Below, one piece after another: positions 24,660-32,628 of a DNA stretch of 52,904 bases (positions are counted from its first letter, which is position 1; every line of letters starts with the position of its first letter). A model generated the notes under the pieces. The model did no database searches and was not told the origin of the DNA. It was given only the letters and a program-made list of their open reading frames with translations. A program made the translations under genes and the position numbers. Source of the stretch: Deltaproteobacteria bacterium (GTDB taxonomy: Bacteria; UBA10199; JACPAL01); contig JACPAL010000005.1 in assembly GCA_016180855.1 (NCBI GenBank), forward strand, positions 1 through 52,904, given 5' to 3'.

Positions 24660-24956
24660 TTACGGAACCCCGTTGGTTCCGTGGCAGGCGGGGCAGCCGG
24701 TGTTTCCTTGTGAGATCGCCTGGTTATAAACGGCCGTGATATCGACCGTGCCACCTGTTCGGTCAACAAGATGCACATTCTCGAGGTTGTGGCATGTCGT
24801 GCAGTCGGCGCGTCCCCATCCGCCCGTGTGTTCAACCTCCGTCACGACCAACCCCTCCGGCGAGTCCAGCAGATTGCCGTAGTCTTCTCCTTCATTGAGC
24901 TCACTCCCGAGACATCCGGAGAGAAGTAGGATCAGGATAAAAAGAAGAGGGTTCAT
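24660..24956 (-). CDS. diheme c-type cytochrome lipoprotein
   Basis: 98 aa from ATG 24956, which overlaps the stop of the 7-heme gene by 4 nt; an upstream in-frame ATG lies inside that gene. The signal peptide ends in a lipobox (LLLSGC). Two haem c sites are visible, CTTCH and CPACH. It is the last gene of the cytochrome/porin operon and is probably anchored in the inner or outer membrane facing the periplasm. Confidence 0.85.
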   Translation of the reverse strand: MNPLLFILILLLSGCLGSELNEGEDYGNLLDSPEGLVVTEVEHTGGWGRADCTTCHNLENVHLVDRTGGTVDITAVYNQAISQGNTGCPACHGTNGVP

Positions 24957-25522
24957 CGCTTGGAACTCCCGCGCCCGGCGTGACATTCCTGACAAAAGGT
25001 TACGGTGTGACAGGCATCACACCTCCGGGGATTTGCCCGTGCTTCAATAGAATGGAAAAGTCTGAAATTTCTGCGATGAACCTTTTCGGAAACAGTGTCA
25101 CGCCGCTTGTGGCAGTTGATACAGAACGTGGCATTAGTATGGCAGGTCTTGCATTCTTCCGGATTTTGTTTGGCCGGAACCTGATGTTGGCGGGTCCAGT
25201 CAACACGATGGCTCTGAGGCTTGGGAGGTCCCTCCTTGTGGCAAAGAGAACAGTCTTTGGTTGCCTCAATAATCGGTTTGGGGCTGTTGTGACAAAGATG
25301 ACATCCGGCCTTGTTGACCTTGCTTCTGTCTCCGTAGGAGTCGGGATCGGCATGGCAGGTCTCACAGGCAACAGAAAGCGACTCAAAGATCCCCGTGTGC
25401 ATTTCGTGGTTGTAGAGATCAAAGGGGTGGGGAGGCTTCTTTTTTTTGGCCAGGGAGGGAGAGGCGACGAGCAGGAGCGCGGTGATCAGAAAGAGGAGTC
25501 GTTCTTTGTTAAATTTTTCCAT
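24953..25522 (-). CDS. heptaheme periplasmic c-type cytochrome
   Basis: 189 aa with a signal peptide (MEKFNKERLLFLITALLLVASPSLA) and seven CxxCH sites: CETCH, CHLCH, CSLCH, CKTCH, CINCH, CDACH, CQECH. Extra His residues (such as NHEMHTG and SHRVDW) can serve as distal ligands. It has no lipobox. Its place between a porin gene (14-nt overlap) and a diheme lipoprotein fits the periplasmic component of a trans-outer-membrane electron conduit. Confidence 0.9.
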   Translation of the reverse strand: MEKFNKERLLFLITALLLVASPSLAKKKKPPHPFDLYNHEMHTGIFESLSVACETCHADPDSYGDRSKVNKAGCHLCHNSPKPIIEATKDCSLCHKEGPPKPQSHRVDWTRQHQVPAKQNPEECKTCHTNATFCINCHKRRDTVSEKVHRRNFRLFHSIEARANPRRCDACHTVTFCQECHAGRGSSKR

Positions 25523-26747
25523 AGTGGTAATCCAGTTTTAAAGAACCGCGAACATCGCGGTCAAAAAGGTTGTTTCGGTTGTACTCAGCGCCTCCGGAGA
25601 TCTTCCAGTTTTCTGCGGGCCGGTAACCAGTCCAGAGAACGGTGGAGAAGGCCTGGTCGTTGTCGCTGGTGATCTTTGTATAGGTGGCAAAATCAGCGCT
25701 TAGTTCGGATGAGAATTTCTCGTTCCATTCCTCCATCAGTGAGCATTTTGCGCCATGAACGGTTCCTCCAAAGCTGTTCAAAAAATAGTAAGAGGGATGA
25801 ATGAGCAGTCCGAGTTGATCAAAGGTGAGAGGAAAGCCGGCCTCAAGAAGGTGTCCCTTTCGCTCGGTCTCTTCTTCGATCTCGTTTATCTGATAGGAGT
25901 AGCTTCCGATGAAATCCATCCATTCTTCGACGAGTGTTGAGGTTAGTGCAAAACGTCCTGAGATCGTCTCGCCTTGCGTAAAGAGACTAAGGATACTCGG
26001 GCGGTTGGTCTCCCGGTTGGCGTTGAAATAGTTTCCTTCCACGTTAACTGACAGACGCCGGTGAGCAGTTAGTTCTAAACCGGCCGTACCCGTCTCCAGT
26101 ACCTTTGAGGAGAGATTATATTCCGCCAACCCATAAATTTGTGGTTTTATTTTTGAATTCCATCGTCTGGAGAGATCTGCGCCAAGACGTAGTTCATCAT
26201 TACGTCCCAGATCGGCAACTCCCCAGTCATTTTTCCGCCAGGCGGCGTGCAGTCCCCCCCTGGTTCCAAACTCTTCCTTGAGGCGTATGGAGAGGCCGGT
26301 CAGCAGGCCATCGTCTTTGTTGAAATCCCCCTCCTCAACGGTCCTTGGAATCCCGCCGTAAACGGAGAGACGAAGCGGGCCGGCTGGTAGCAATTCTGCC
26401 CGGAGGCCATCCAGCATCTCTGTTGCGAACCCTTCGCTTAAGAATTGACGACCGAAGGTGATACTGGTCGTGGTCAGCGGTTGAAACTGAAGAAGGGCCT
26501 GATAAAGGTCGGCGTCGTCTAATCCCTGGTCGAGATCACGGAAGAGACGAAAAGAGGTCTCGCCACGCCAGCGGCCTGCTTGATAGCCGGCGCCAGCATA
26601 CCCATTCAGTGGGACCTCTACCTCCTCCCTTGTATTTTGACGTCCCTGTCCGAGTAGCGTTACCTCCGCATGGAACGGTTCGGCAAAAATCGGAAGCGAC
26701 CAGAGGAGGAGGATAATTCCCAGACCTTTAGTGGTCACTTTAGGCAT
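25509..26747 (-). CDS. outer membrane beta-barrel, likely porin of a porin-cytochrome conduit
   Basis: 412 aa with a signal peptide (about residues 1-22, cleaved after LPIFA) and amphipathic beta strands throughout (GRQFLSEGF, YGLAEYNLSSK, VNVEGNYFNANRETNR). No haem motif. It lies 13 nt downstream of the 28-heme lipoprotein gene and overlaps the 7-heme gene. This order resembles porin-cytochrome (PCC/Mtr-like) modules in which a barrel insulates a multiheme cytochrome across the outer membrane. Sequence alone does not place it in the MtrB or OmbB families. Confidence 0.82.
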   Translation of the reverse strand: MPKVTTKGLGIILLLWSLPIFAEPFHAEVTLLGQGRQNTREEVEVPLNGYAGAGYQAGRWRGETSFRLFRDLDQGLDDADLYQALLQFQPLTTTSITFGRQFLSEGFATEMLDGLRAELLPAGPLRLSVYGGIPRTVEEGDFNKDDGLLTGLSIRLKEEFGTRGGLHAAWRKNDWGVADLGRNDELRLGADLSRRWNSKIKPQIYGLAEYNLSSKVLETGTAGLELTAHRRLSVNVEGNYFNANRETNRPSILSLFTQGETISGRFALTSTLVEEWMDFIGSYSYQINEIEEETERKGHLLEAGFPLTFDQLGLLIHPSYYFLNSFGGTVHGAKCSLMEEWNEKFSSELSADFATYTKITSDNDQAFSTVLWTGYRPAENWKISGGAEYNRNNLFDRDVRGSLKLDYHYGKI

Positions 26748-26760
26748 ATCTGTTCTTTAC

Positions 26761-29244
26761 TTACCTTCGTTGATGACAGGTAGTACAAAATGCGGATAAA
26801 AAACGAGGTTCGACCGGTGTCGTACCGTGGCACTGGGTGCAACGGTCGGTATCACCATCGAGGATCGCCTGGCGGGCATTTGGATGCGCAGTGCTTGCCC
26901 AGCGGCCGCTTCGTTCACAACATCCCAAATGGGAGACCGCCCCATAATGCTCATGACAACTGGCACAATCCTTGACGGGATCTCCAGCGCCGCGGAAGTT
27001 GTCTCCATGGCATGAGGCGCACGCATTCTGTCTCGCCTCGGTCCCGTCATCGAGCCACTCGTTTATAATAAAACCAAATCCATGCCGCCTCGCCGATAGC
27101 CAATCGGAAAGATGTGGATAGTTGATGTGGCAACTGGCGCAAGCAGGGGCCCGTGCATCACGGCCCCGATCGAAGTTAAGGTGACAAACGACACAAGAAC
27201 TGGCGGCTCCGGCAGGACCAGTACGGTAAGCGGTTCCATGACTTCCTCCATCACTGTTGGACCAATCCGGATCGGAAAGATGTTCCGAGAATCCACTGTG
27301 ACATGTTCCACCGCAAGAGACCCCCGAGGCACCTCCCTGATAATTGCTACCATGACAAACGGAACAACGATTGGGAGAATCTGGAAAGCCGGCATCCTTT
27401 TGTGCAAGGAATGATTCACCATGTCGACTCATGTGGATTATAGAAGAGTCCCAGCAGATGTTTCCATTTCCGTCACAAAAATCTTCGTCACCCTCTTCAC
27501 AGGGACGACAAAGCTGTTCTACGACCTGTCTCTCTCCAACCCACTCGTCACTCCTTGAGGAATGCGGGAACTCGGTATGACAGGAGTAGCAAGAGGGGGC
27601 GGCTTCGTTGCCCGTCAATGATTCACCATGACACCTCTCACCACAGACTCGACGATTGGCGGAATTCAGGGCGGTTTGGCCATGACCCGTTGTTTCCCAA
27701 TTCGGGATCAATCCGTGGGGATAAAACCCGGCGTGGCAGTCAAGACAACTTCGGGCAGCGGCGTAGCCGCTTCTATCTGCCTGATGACAGTTGAGACAAT
27801 CGGCATACCCTTCTGCCAGGACCTGTGAGCCGTGGCGGTTTCTTTCGGCCCAGTTGGCGGGATGAAGATTGGCATGACAGCCGTTGCAACTGGGGCCTCG
27901 TGTGACACCTCCTGCCGGTATGAGTCCTTCTCCATGACAGTGAGATGTGGCACACCCTTCCTGTCCAAAGTCCCGGACATAAAGGGTGTGGCCTTGGGGG
28001 CCGCCGTCCCTGTTCATCCAGCCGGTCGGATGTGGGTAGGCCCTGTGGCAGGAGTAACAGGAGCTGTTTGTCCTGATTCCCCCCGCGAGTTCACGGCCAT
28101 GACAGAGTGTGCATTCTGCGGTGGAATGACTGAAGGTATATTCCCCATGTTGTTCAAAGTCACGCCAGGCGGCTCCTTCACGACCTCGATGAAGGAACGG
28201 ATAGGGAGGGTGACAGCTCGAACAGTTCTCCCCGTTAACAAGGCGCTCGCCGCTCTCTCCATGGCATCGTTGACATGTCTCAGTACTTCCTTGCCGTCTC
28301 TGTTGGACCCTCTCTCCATGTCCTCCCTGAAACGGAAGCCACTCGTCTCTTGCGGGATGGGGGTAGTCTTCGTGACAGGAGAAGCAGTTTCTTTGGTTCA
28401 AGAGACGGCTGAAATCCTCTCCGTGACATCTTTGGCAAAGGTCGTTTCCATATTCACGGGCAACCGCTTTGTGCCCTTCGCTCCAATTTTCCTTGTGGGG
28501 ATAGACGAGGTGACAGCTGTCACAGGAGATTTTAGAGGCGCCGCCCGCGAGATCATTGCCATGACATCCGGTTGCGCATCCGGCCTTTCCATCCTTAAGG
28601 ACCTTGTCACCATGTCGGTCGGGACGGGCCCAGGTATCAGAGTGGGGATATAATTCATGGCAAGAATAACAGTTCGCCGCCCTCTCACCGCCGCGGAAAT
28701 CGACCCCATGACAATTTTGACAGAGCTTTTTCCCTTCACCGAGTGCGGTAGCGCCGTGCTCTCCGATCTCTTTCCAGTTGTCAGGATGGGGATAGGTGGC
28801 GTGACATTGCACGCAGGAGACCTGTGAGAGGCCCCCTTTAAAGTCGGCTCCATGACATGTTGTGGCACATTCTCTTCTCCCCTTTTCTACTACGTGGCCT
28901 CCATGGGAGCCCTTCTCTATCCAACCTTGTTGATGGGGGAAGAGGGGATGACAACCCTGACAGGCTGGTGCCCCTGTTTTTTTAGAATCTTCCGATGCAT
29001 GACATGGCAGGCATGAGGCAACCCCTCGCTCCGTTGCGGAGGTTCCGTGGGAAGCGGGACTGCTCCAATTTTCTGGGTGGGGGAAAAGGGCGGGAAGGGA
29101 GGCTGCCTCTCCCGGCATGAGATTAGGAGAGGCCGGTTCCGAAGTTTTGGAGGTTGCTTTTCTCTTGGCACAACCAGGAGCAACGATAAGAAGGAGCAAA
29201 ACAATCCCTGCCCAAATCAAACTCCTTTTTTTTGGGGGCATCAC
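26761..29244 (-). CDS. giant multiheme c-type cytochrome lipoprotein (about 28 haem sites)
   Basis: 827 aa; ATG 29244 with AAGGAG upstream. The signal peptide ends in a lipobox (APGC). I count 23 CxxCH sites plus four CX3CH (CATTCH, CATGCH, CGERCH, CGGTCH) and one CX4CH (CATSHCH). The protein is built from repeating modules: a CxxCHG site, a Gly-Gly turn, a SCxxCH site, YPH, Trp and a conserved HG whose His is a likely distal ligand. One region (CRPC ... CDGNGNIC) has Cys residues that are not haem sites. It is probably on the outer membrane, passing electrons to or from the outside with the porin and the smaller cytochromes downstream. Confidence 0.93.
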   Translation of the reverse strand: MMPPKKRSLIWAGIVLLLLIVAPGCAKRKATSKTSEPASPNLMPGEAASLPALFPHPENWSSPASHGTSATERGVASCLPCHASEDSKKTGAPACQGCHPLFPHQQGWIEKGSHGGHVVEKGRRECATTCHGADFKGGLSQVSCVQCHATYPHPDNWKEIGEHGATALGEGKKLCQNCHGVDFRGGERAANCYSCHELYPHSDTWARPDRHGDKVLKDGKAGCATGCHGNDLAGGASKISCDSCHLVYPHKENWSEGHKAVAREYGNDLCQRCHGEDFSRLLNQRNCFSCHEDYPHPARDEWLPFQGGHGERVQQRRQGSTETCQRCHGESGERLVNGENCSSCHPPYPFLHRGREGAAWRDFEQHGEYTFSHSTAECTLCHGRELAGGIRTNSSCYSCHRAYPHPTGWMNRDGGPQGHTLYVRDFGQEGCATSHCHGEGLIPAGGVTRGPSCNGCHANLHPANWAERNRHGSQVLAEGYADCLNCHQADRSGYAAARSCLDCHAGFYPHGLIPNWETTGHGQTALNSANRRVCGERCHGESLTGNEAAPSCYSCHTEFPHSSRSDEWVGERQVVEQLCRPCEEGDEDFCDGNGNICWDSSIIHMSRHGESFLAQKDAGFPDSPNRCSVCHGSNYQGGASGVSCGGTCHSGFSEHLSDPDWSNSDGGSHGTAYRTGPAGAASSCVVCHLNFDRGRDARAPACASCHINYPHLSDWLSARRHGFGFIINEWLDDGTEARQNACASCHGDNFRGAGDPVKDCASCHEHYGAVSHLGCCERSGRWASTAHPNARQAILDGDTDRCTQCHGTTPVEPRFLSAFCTTCHQRR

Positions 29245-29301
29245 TTAGGAACTCCTTTTCGTTCTAATTCTGCTGCAATTCTAAATTGTTAGCGCCTAGA
29301 G

Positions 29302-29359
29302 TCATATGATCATCATCATATGAAAACTATTTGAAGAGCAGGGGTAAAAGGCATACACT
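29302..29359. promoter_or_regulatory. paired TCATATGA palindromes and promoter-like sequence between cytochrome and iron loci
   Basis: Two perfect 8-bp palindromes TCATATGA lie at 29302-29309 and 29316-29323, 6 bp apart, in the 141-bp spacer between the divergent 28-heme gene and the gene at 29386. Downstream is a sigma-70-like pair, TTGAAG (29331-29336), 17-nt spacer, TACACT (29354-29359). The block CAGGGGTAAAAGGC (29339-29352) recurs with one change upstream of the Cyc2-like gene (41622-41635), where TCATATG also appears. Operator function is inference. Confidence 0.45.
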
Positions 29360-29385
29360 TCCCCCTGTGGATTGGGGGTGGTCTC

Positions 29386-29652
29386 ATGCCCGGCCTGTAT
29401 GTCAAGTTTGAGATTTTACCCGACGAGTTTTTATCCCATCTTACGGAGGCCGCCTACCGTGTTGCATTAAGACAAGGACTGAAAGGCTCCTTTCTTGATT
29501 TTGAGCTCTGCCTCAGAAAAGAAATTTGTGATGTAATTCAAAGGGATATGCTCGTTTCAGATCTTTGTGGGCTTTATACAATCTGTGAAGAAGCGATGAA
29601 GTGTCAGCCTTGGTCACGTGAGGCGGAGAATATCTACCACGGAGAACGCTAG
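29386..29652 (+). CDS. small uncharacterised protein upstream of feoB
   Basis: 88 aa from ATG 29386 with a G-rich site before it. It is soluble, acidic and Leu/Cys-containing (four Cys, not in a standard motif). No family recognised; it is not FeoA or FeoC by sequence. Its position 38 nt before feoB suggests cotranscription with iron uptake. Confidence 0.6.
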   Translation: MPGLYVKFEILPDEFLSHLTEAAYRVALRQGLKGSFLDFELCLRKEICDVIQRDMLVSDLCGLYTICEEAMKCQPWSREAENIYHGER

Positions 29653-29690
29653 CCCTTGTCACCTGTCCCGATAGGTTCTAAGTTATCGGG

Positions 29691-31634
29691 ATGACCCACG
29701 CGGAAGATAATACAATTGCCCTGATCGGAAACCCCAATGTGGGAAAGAGTGTTGTCTTTGGTTTTTTGACGGGCCGCTATGCAACGGTCTCCAACTATCC
29801 AGGAACGACTGTTGAGATTACTCGGGGAGAAGCAAAGTGTCATGGAAAGCCGTTTTCCCTCATCGATACCCCCGGCATCAATTCGCTCGTCCCTTCCTCC
29901 GATGAAGAGGTGGTTACGAGGGACCTGGTCCTCAATAATCGTTTGAAAGGTGTCGTTCAGGTGGCGGATATGAAGAATCTCCACCGCGCCCTTCACCTCT
30001 CTCTCCAGCTGGTTGAGATGCAGATTCCGTTCCTCCTTGATCTCAATATGGAGGATGAGGCGTCCTCCCGCGGTATTGAAGTTGATGTGGCAGATCTTGA
30101 ATCTCGTTTAGGAGTTCCCGTCATCAAGACGGTAGCGATTCAAAAAAAGGGGCTTGGTCTTCTCAAGGATAAAATAGATTCCCTCTGTTCTTCCCGATTC
30201 TGTTTTTCTTATCCTGAGAAGATTGAGGAGGCGATACGGAGTATCGAGCCGCTTCTCTTGGAGGGGGCTGTCTCCAGGCGGTTTCTGGCGGTCTCCCTCC
30301 TGTCGGGGGATGAGAGCCTCGAGCGGTCTCTTCAGGGATCGGTTTCGGAAGAAAGATTACGGTCGATTCGTCAGATCTGTCTTGAGACATCACGACATTA
30401 CGCGCAACCCCTCTCCTATCTGATTGAGTCCAGAAGAATGCGGAGTGCCGCCGAATTGATGAATGCAGTCTTGAGGAAACAAGCAGGAGTAAAACGGGAT
30501 GCGTTGGAGGCGTTGGGGAAGATTTCGATGCATCCCCTTTGGGGCTATCCGATTTTGGCGGGGGTGCTTTTTCTCCTTTACGAATTCGTTGGGAATCTCG
30601 GGGCGCAGATCGGGGTTGATTGGCTCGAAAATGGTATTTTCGGACAATACCTGAACCCTTGGGCGATCGATATTTTCTCGAGGCTTTTTTCGTTCCTGCC
30701 GATTCTCCGGGATCTCTTTGTTGGAGAGTACGGTTTAATCACAATGGGACTCACCTATGCGCTCGCAATTGTCTTTCCAATTGTGCTTACCTTTTTTCTC
30801 TTCTTCAGTGTTCTTGAGGATTCCGGCTATCTGCCGCGACTCGCGGTCCTGATGCACCGGCTCTTTCAAAAGATCGGTCTGAACGGCAAGGCGGTTGTGC
30901 CGATGGTCTTGGGTCTTGGGTGTGACACCATGGCGACCCTTTCTGTTCGCATTCTTGAGACAAAAAAAGAGAAAATCATTCTAACACTTCTACTCGCACT
31001 CGGCGTCCCTTGTTCCGCGCAACTGGGGATTATCCTCGGGATGCTCTCGGCACTTCCTCCTTGGGCTACGTTTGTCTGGCTCTTGCTCATTGCGGGGGTG
31101 ATTCTCGGGGTTGGGGCATTAGCGGCACGACTCTTGCCGGGCGAGGCGGCAGGCTTCCTCATGGAAGTGCCTCCACTTCGAAGGCCGACGCTTGCCAATA
31201 TCATCACAAAAACCCTGGCACGTCTTGAGTGGTACTTAAAAGAGGTGATTCCAATTTTTCTTGCCGGGACATTCTTTCTTTTTCTTCTTGATCAGCTCCA
31301 ATGGCTTCCTAAAATAAGGAACTTCGGCAACCCGCTTGTGGTGGGGCTCTTGGGGCTTCCTTCGGAGGCAACCGAGGCGTTCTTGATCGGATTCTTAAGA
31401 AGGGATTACGGGGCGACCCGCTTTTTCGACCTTTTCCAAAAGGGAGGGATTGACGCAGTCCAGGCGATCGTTGCGCTTGTTGTGATGACCCTTTTTGTCC
31501 CCTGCCTCGCGAACTTTCTCATGATTGTGAAGGAGCGGGGAACGAAAGTAGCGCTCGGAATTGTGGCCTTTATCTATCCGTTCTCTTTCGCAATCGGCGC
31601 TGCCCTGAATGCCGTCTTGAGGAGACTGGTATGA
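29691..31634 (+). CDS. feoB: ferrous iron transporter FeoB
   Basis: 647 aa. The N-terminal G domain has G1 GNPNVGKS, a G2 region PGTTVE, G3 DTPG and a G4-like NMEDEA (rather than the common N-x-x-D form). A linker helix domain and a polytopic membrane part follow, with LGLGCDTMATLSVR and LGVPCSAQLGIILG, which hold the Gate-like conserved Cys residues. It imports Fe(II) at the inner membrane. No strong ribosome site at ATG 29691. It overlaps the following Cys-rich gene by 4 nt. The Fe supply fits the haem-rich gene set around it. Confidence 0.95.
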   Translation: MTHAEDNTIALIGNPNVGKSVVFGFLTGRYATVSNYPGTTVEITRGEAKCHGKPFSLIDTPGINSLVPSSDEEVVTRDLVLNNRLKGVVQVADMKNLHRALHLSLQLVEMQIPFLLDLNMEDEASSRGIEVDVADLESRLGVPVIKTVAIQKKGLGLLKDKIDSLCSSRFCFSYPEKIEEAIRSIEPLLLEGAVSRRFLAVSLLSGDESLERSLQGSVSEERLRSIRQICLETSRHYAQPLSYLIESRRMRSAAELMNAVLRKQAGVKRDALEALGKISMHPLWGYPILAGVLFLLYEFVGNLGAQIGVDWLENGIFGQYLNPWAIDIFSRLFSFLPILRDLFVGEYGLITMGLTYALAIVFPIVLTFFLFFSVLEDSGYLPRLAVLMHRLFQKIGLNGKAVVPMVLGLGCDTMATLSVRILETKKEKIILTLLLALGVPCSAQLGIILGMLSALPPWATFVWLLLIAGVILGVGALAARLLPGEAAGFLMEVPPLRRPTLANIITKTLARLEWYLKEVIPIFLAGTFFLFLLDQLQWLPKIRNFGNPLVVGLLGLPSEATEAFLIGFLRRDYGATRFFDLFQKGGIDAVQAIVALVVMTLFVPCLANFLMIVKERGTKVALGIVAFIYPFSFAIGAALNAVLRRLV

Positions 31635-31837
31635 CACAATGTCCCCTTTGTCAGAAAAAATTTGACGAATCGACCTGCTGTATCGGATGTGGGCTCCGAA
31701 AAGGGTGTACGCTCATCCGGTGTCCCTCGTGTCAGTATGAGTTTGTAGAGAGGTCCGCGTTGGTCGATCTTTTTCAGAGGGTTGTTCGTGCCCTTCGGCG
31801 GTGGTATGGAGGAAAAGATGAAAAAACGGCTCCCTGA
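31631..31837 (+). CDS. small Cys-rich zinc-ribbon-like protein, feoB-linked
   Basis: 68 aa. ATG 31631 overlaps the feoB stop (ATGA). It has four Cys pairs or groups (CPLC, CCIGC, a single C, CPSC), a zinc-ribbon or Fe-binding pattern, then a basic C-terminal helix. It overlaps the DtxR-FeoA gene by 20 nt, so it is embedded in an iron operon. It may be a FeoB accessory; no known Feo family is matched. Confidence 0.7.
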   Translation: MTQCPLCQKKFDESTCCIGCGLRKGCTLIRCPSCQYEFVERSALVDLFQRVVRALRRWYGGKDEKTAP

Positions 31838-32483
31838 AATGGACGAGTTTTTGGAGCGTATCTGGACCCAGAGGGAAAGAGGCTCTTCCAAAAAAGAATC
31901 GGTTATTGCGGCGACCCCTGTTTCCCACGCGGAGCGCTGGTTATCGGCCCTGGAGAAGGAACGGTTGATTCATGTCGAGGGGGAACGTCTTGAACTGACT
32001 TCCGCCGGCGAACAGGAGGCGGAGAAGATTATTCGAAGGCATCGGTTGACGGAACGTCTCTTCTCGGACCTTTTTGAGACGTCGGAGGAGGTCTGGGAAA
32101 AGGATGCCTGTGAACTGGAACATGAATCGGTTCTGTCAGAAGAGGCGATCAGCGCAATTTGTGCCTTTCTGGGACATCCCCCCACCTGTCCGCATGGTCG
32201 TCCGATCCCGCGGGGGAGATGCTGTTCGGAGTCAGCTCAGGAACTGACTCCCTTTGTGGTGCCGCTCCATCAGGCGTCGAACAACGGATTTTATCGGGTT
32301 GTTTTCATAACCCCCAAGGGGCACGCGCCGCTCGATCGACTGGCCTCGCTCGGGCTCCTGCCGGGGCGGATCGTTCGGATTATTCAGAAAAAGCCGGTGG
32401 TGGTCGTCCGAGTAGATGAAACAGAAGTGGCATTGGACGACGAGATTGTTCGTAACATTTTCGTTCGCAAGGCCCTTTCATAG
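31818..32483 (+). CDS. DtxR/MntR-family metal-dependent regulator with C-terminal FeoA-like domain
   Basis: 221 aa. I choose ATG 31818, which has GGAGG at a good distance; longer frames give an odd N-terminus. The N-terminal winged helix has VSHAERWLSALEKERLIHVEGERLELTSAG. The metal-binding/dimer domain shows HRLTERLF, DACELEHESVLSEE and the hallmark PPTCPHGRPIP. The last ~75 residues are an SH3-like FeoA domain (LDRLASLGLLPGRIVRI). It likely represses iron uptake when iron is plentiful, and its place after feoB suggests autoregulation. Confidence 0.92.
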   Translation: MKKRLPEMDEFLERIWTQRERGSSKKESVIAATPVSHAERWLSALEKERLIHVEGERLELTSAGEQEAEKIIRRHRLTERLFSDLFETSEEVWEKDACELEHESVLSEEAISAICAFLGHPPTCPHGRPIPRGRCCSESAQELTPFVVPLHQASNNGFYRVVFITPKGHAPLDRLASLGLLPGRIVRIIQKKPVVVVRVDETEVALDDEIVRNIFVRKALS

Positions 32484-32487
32484 GTGT

Positions 32488-32628
32488 GTTGAAAAATGAC
32501 TTTTGGGGACTGTTCAAAAATGCCCAGCTGCAAGGCACCCCGAGGAGCCGCGACGCAGGCGTACTTGAGGGTACGTCGAGGAGCCGGCGACGAGGAGAAC
32601 GCAGCAGATGGCATTTTTCAACAGTCCC
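32488..32628. repeat. interspersed inverted-repeat element, full-length copy
   Basis: Outer ends GTTGAAAAATG (32488-32498) and CATTTTTCAAC (32612-32622) are perfect inverted repeats. GGGACTGTTCAAAAATGCC (32506-32524) is inverted with one mismatch at 32610-32628. The centre carries CGTAC-N6-GTACG (32560-32575) between two GAGGAGCC copies. It matches, in the other orientation, the shorter copy at 16526-16627. Its right end encodes the last residues and the stop codon of hemY. Confidence 0.85.

Noticed and set aside
27832-28653. 273-aa plus-strand frame within the cytochrome gene
   Set aside because: Antisense to the regular CxxCH repeats, whose periodic codons keep the opposite strand free of stops.
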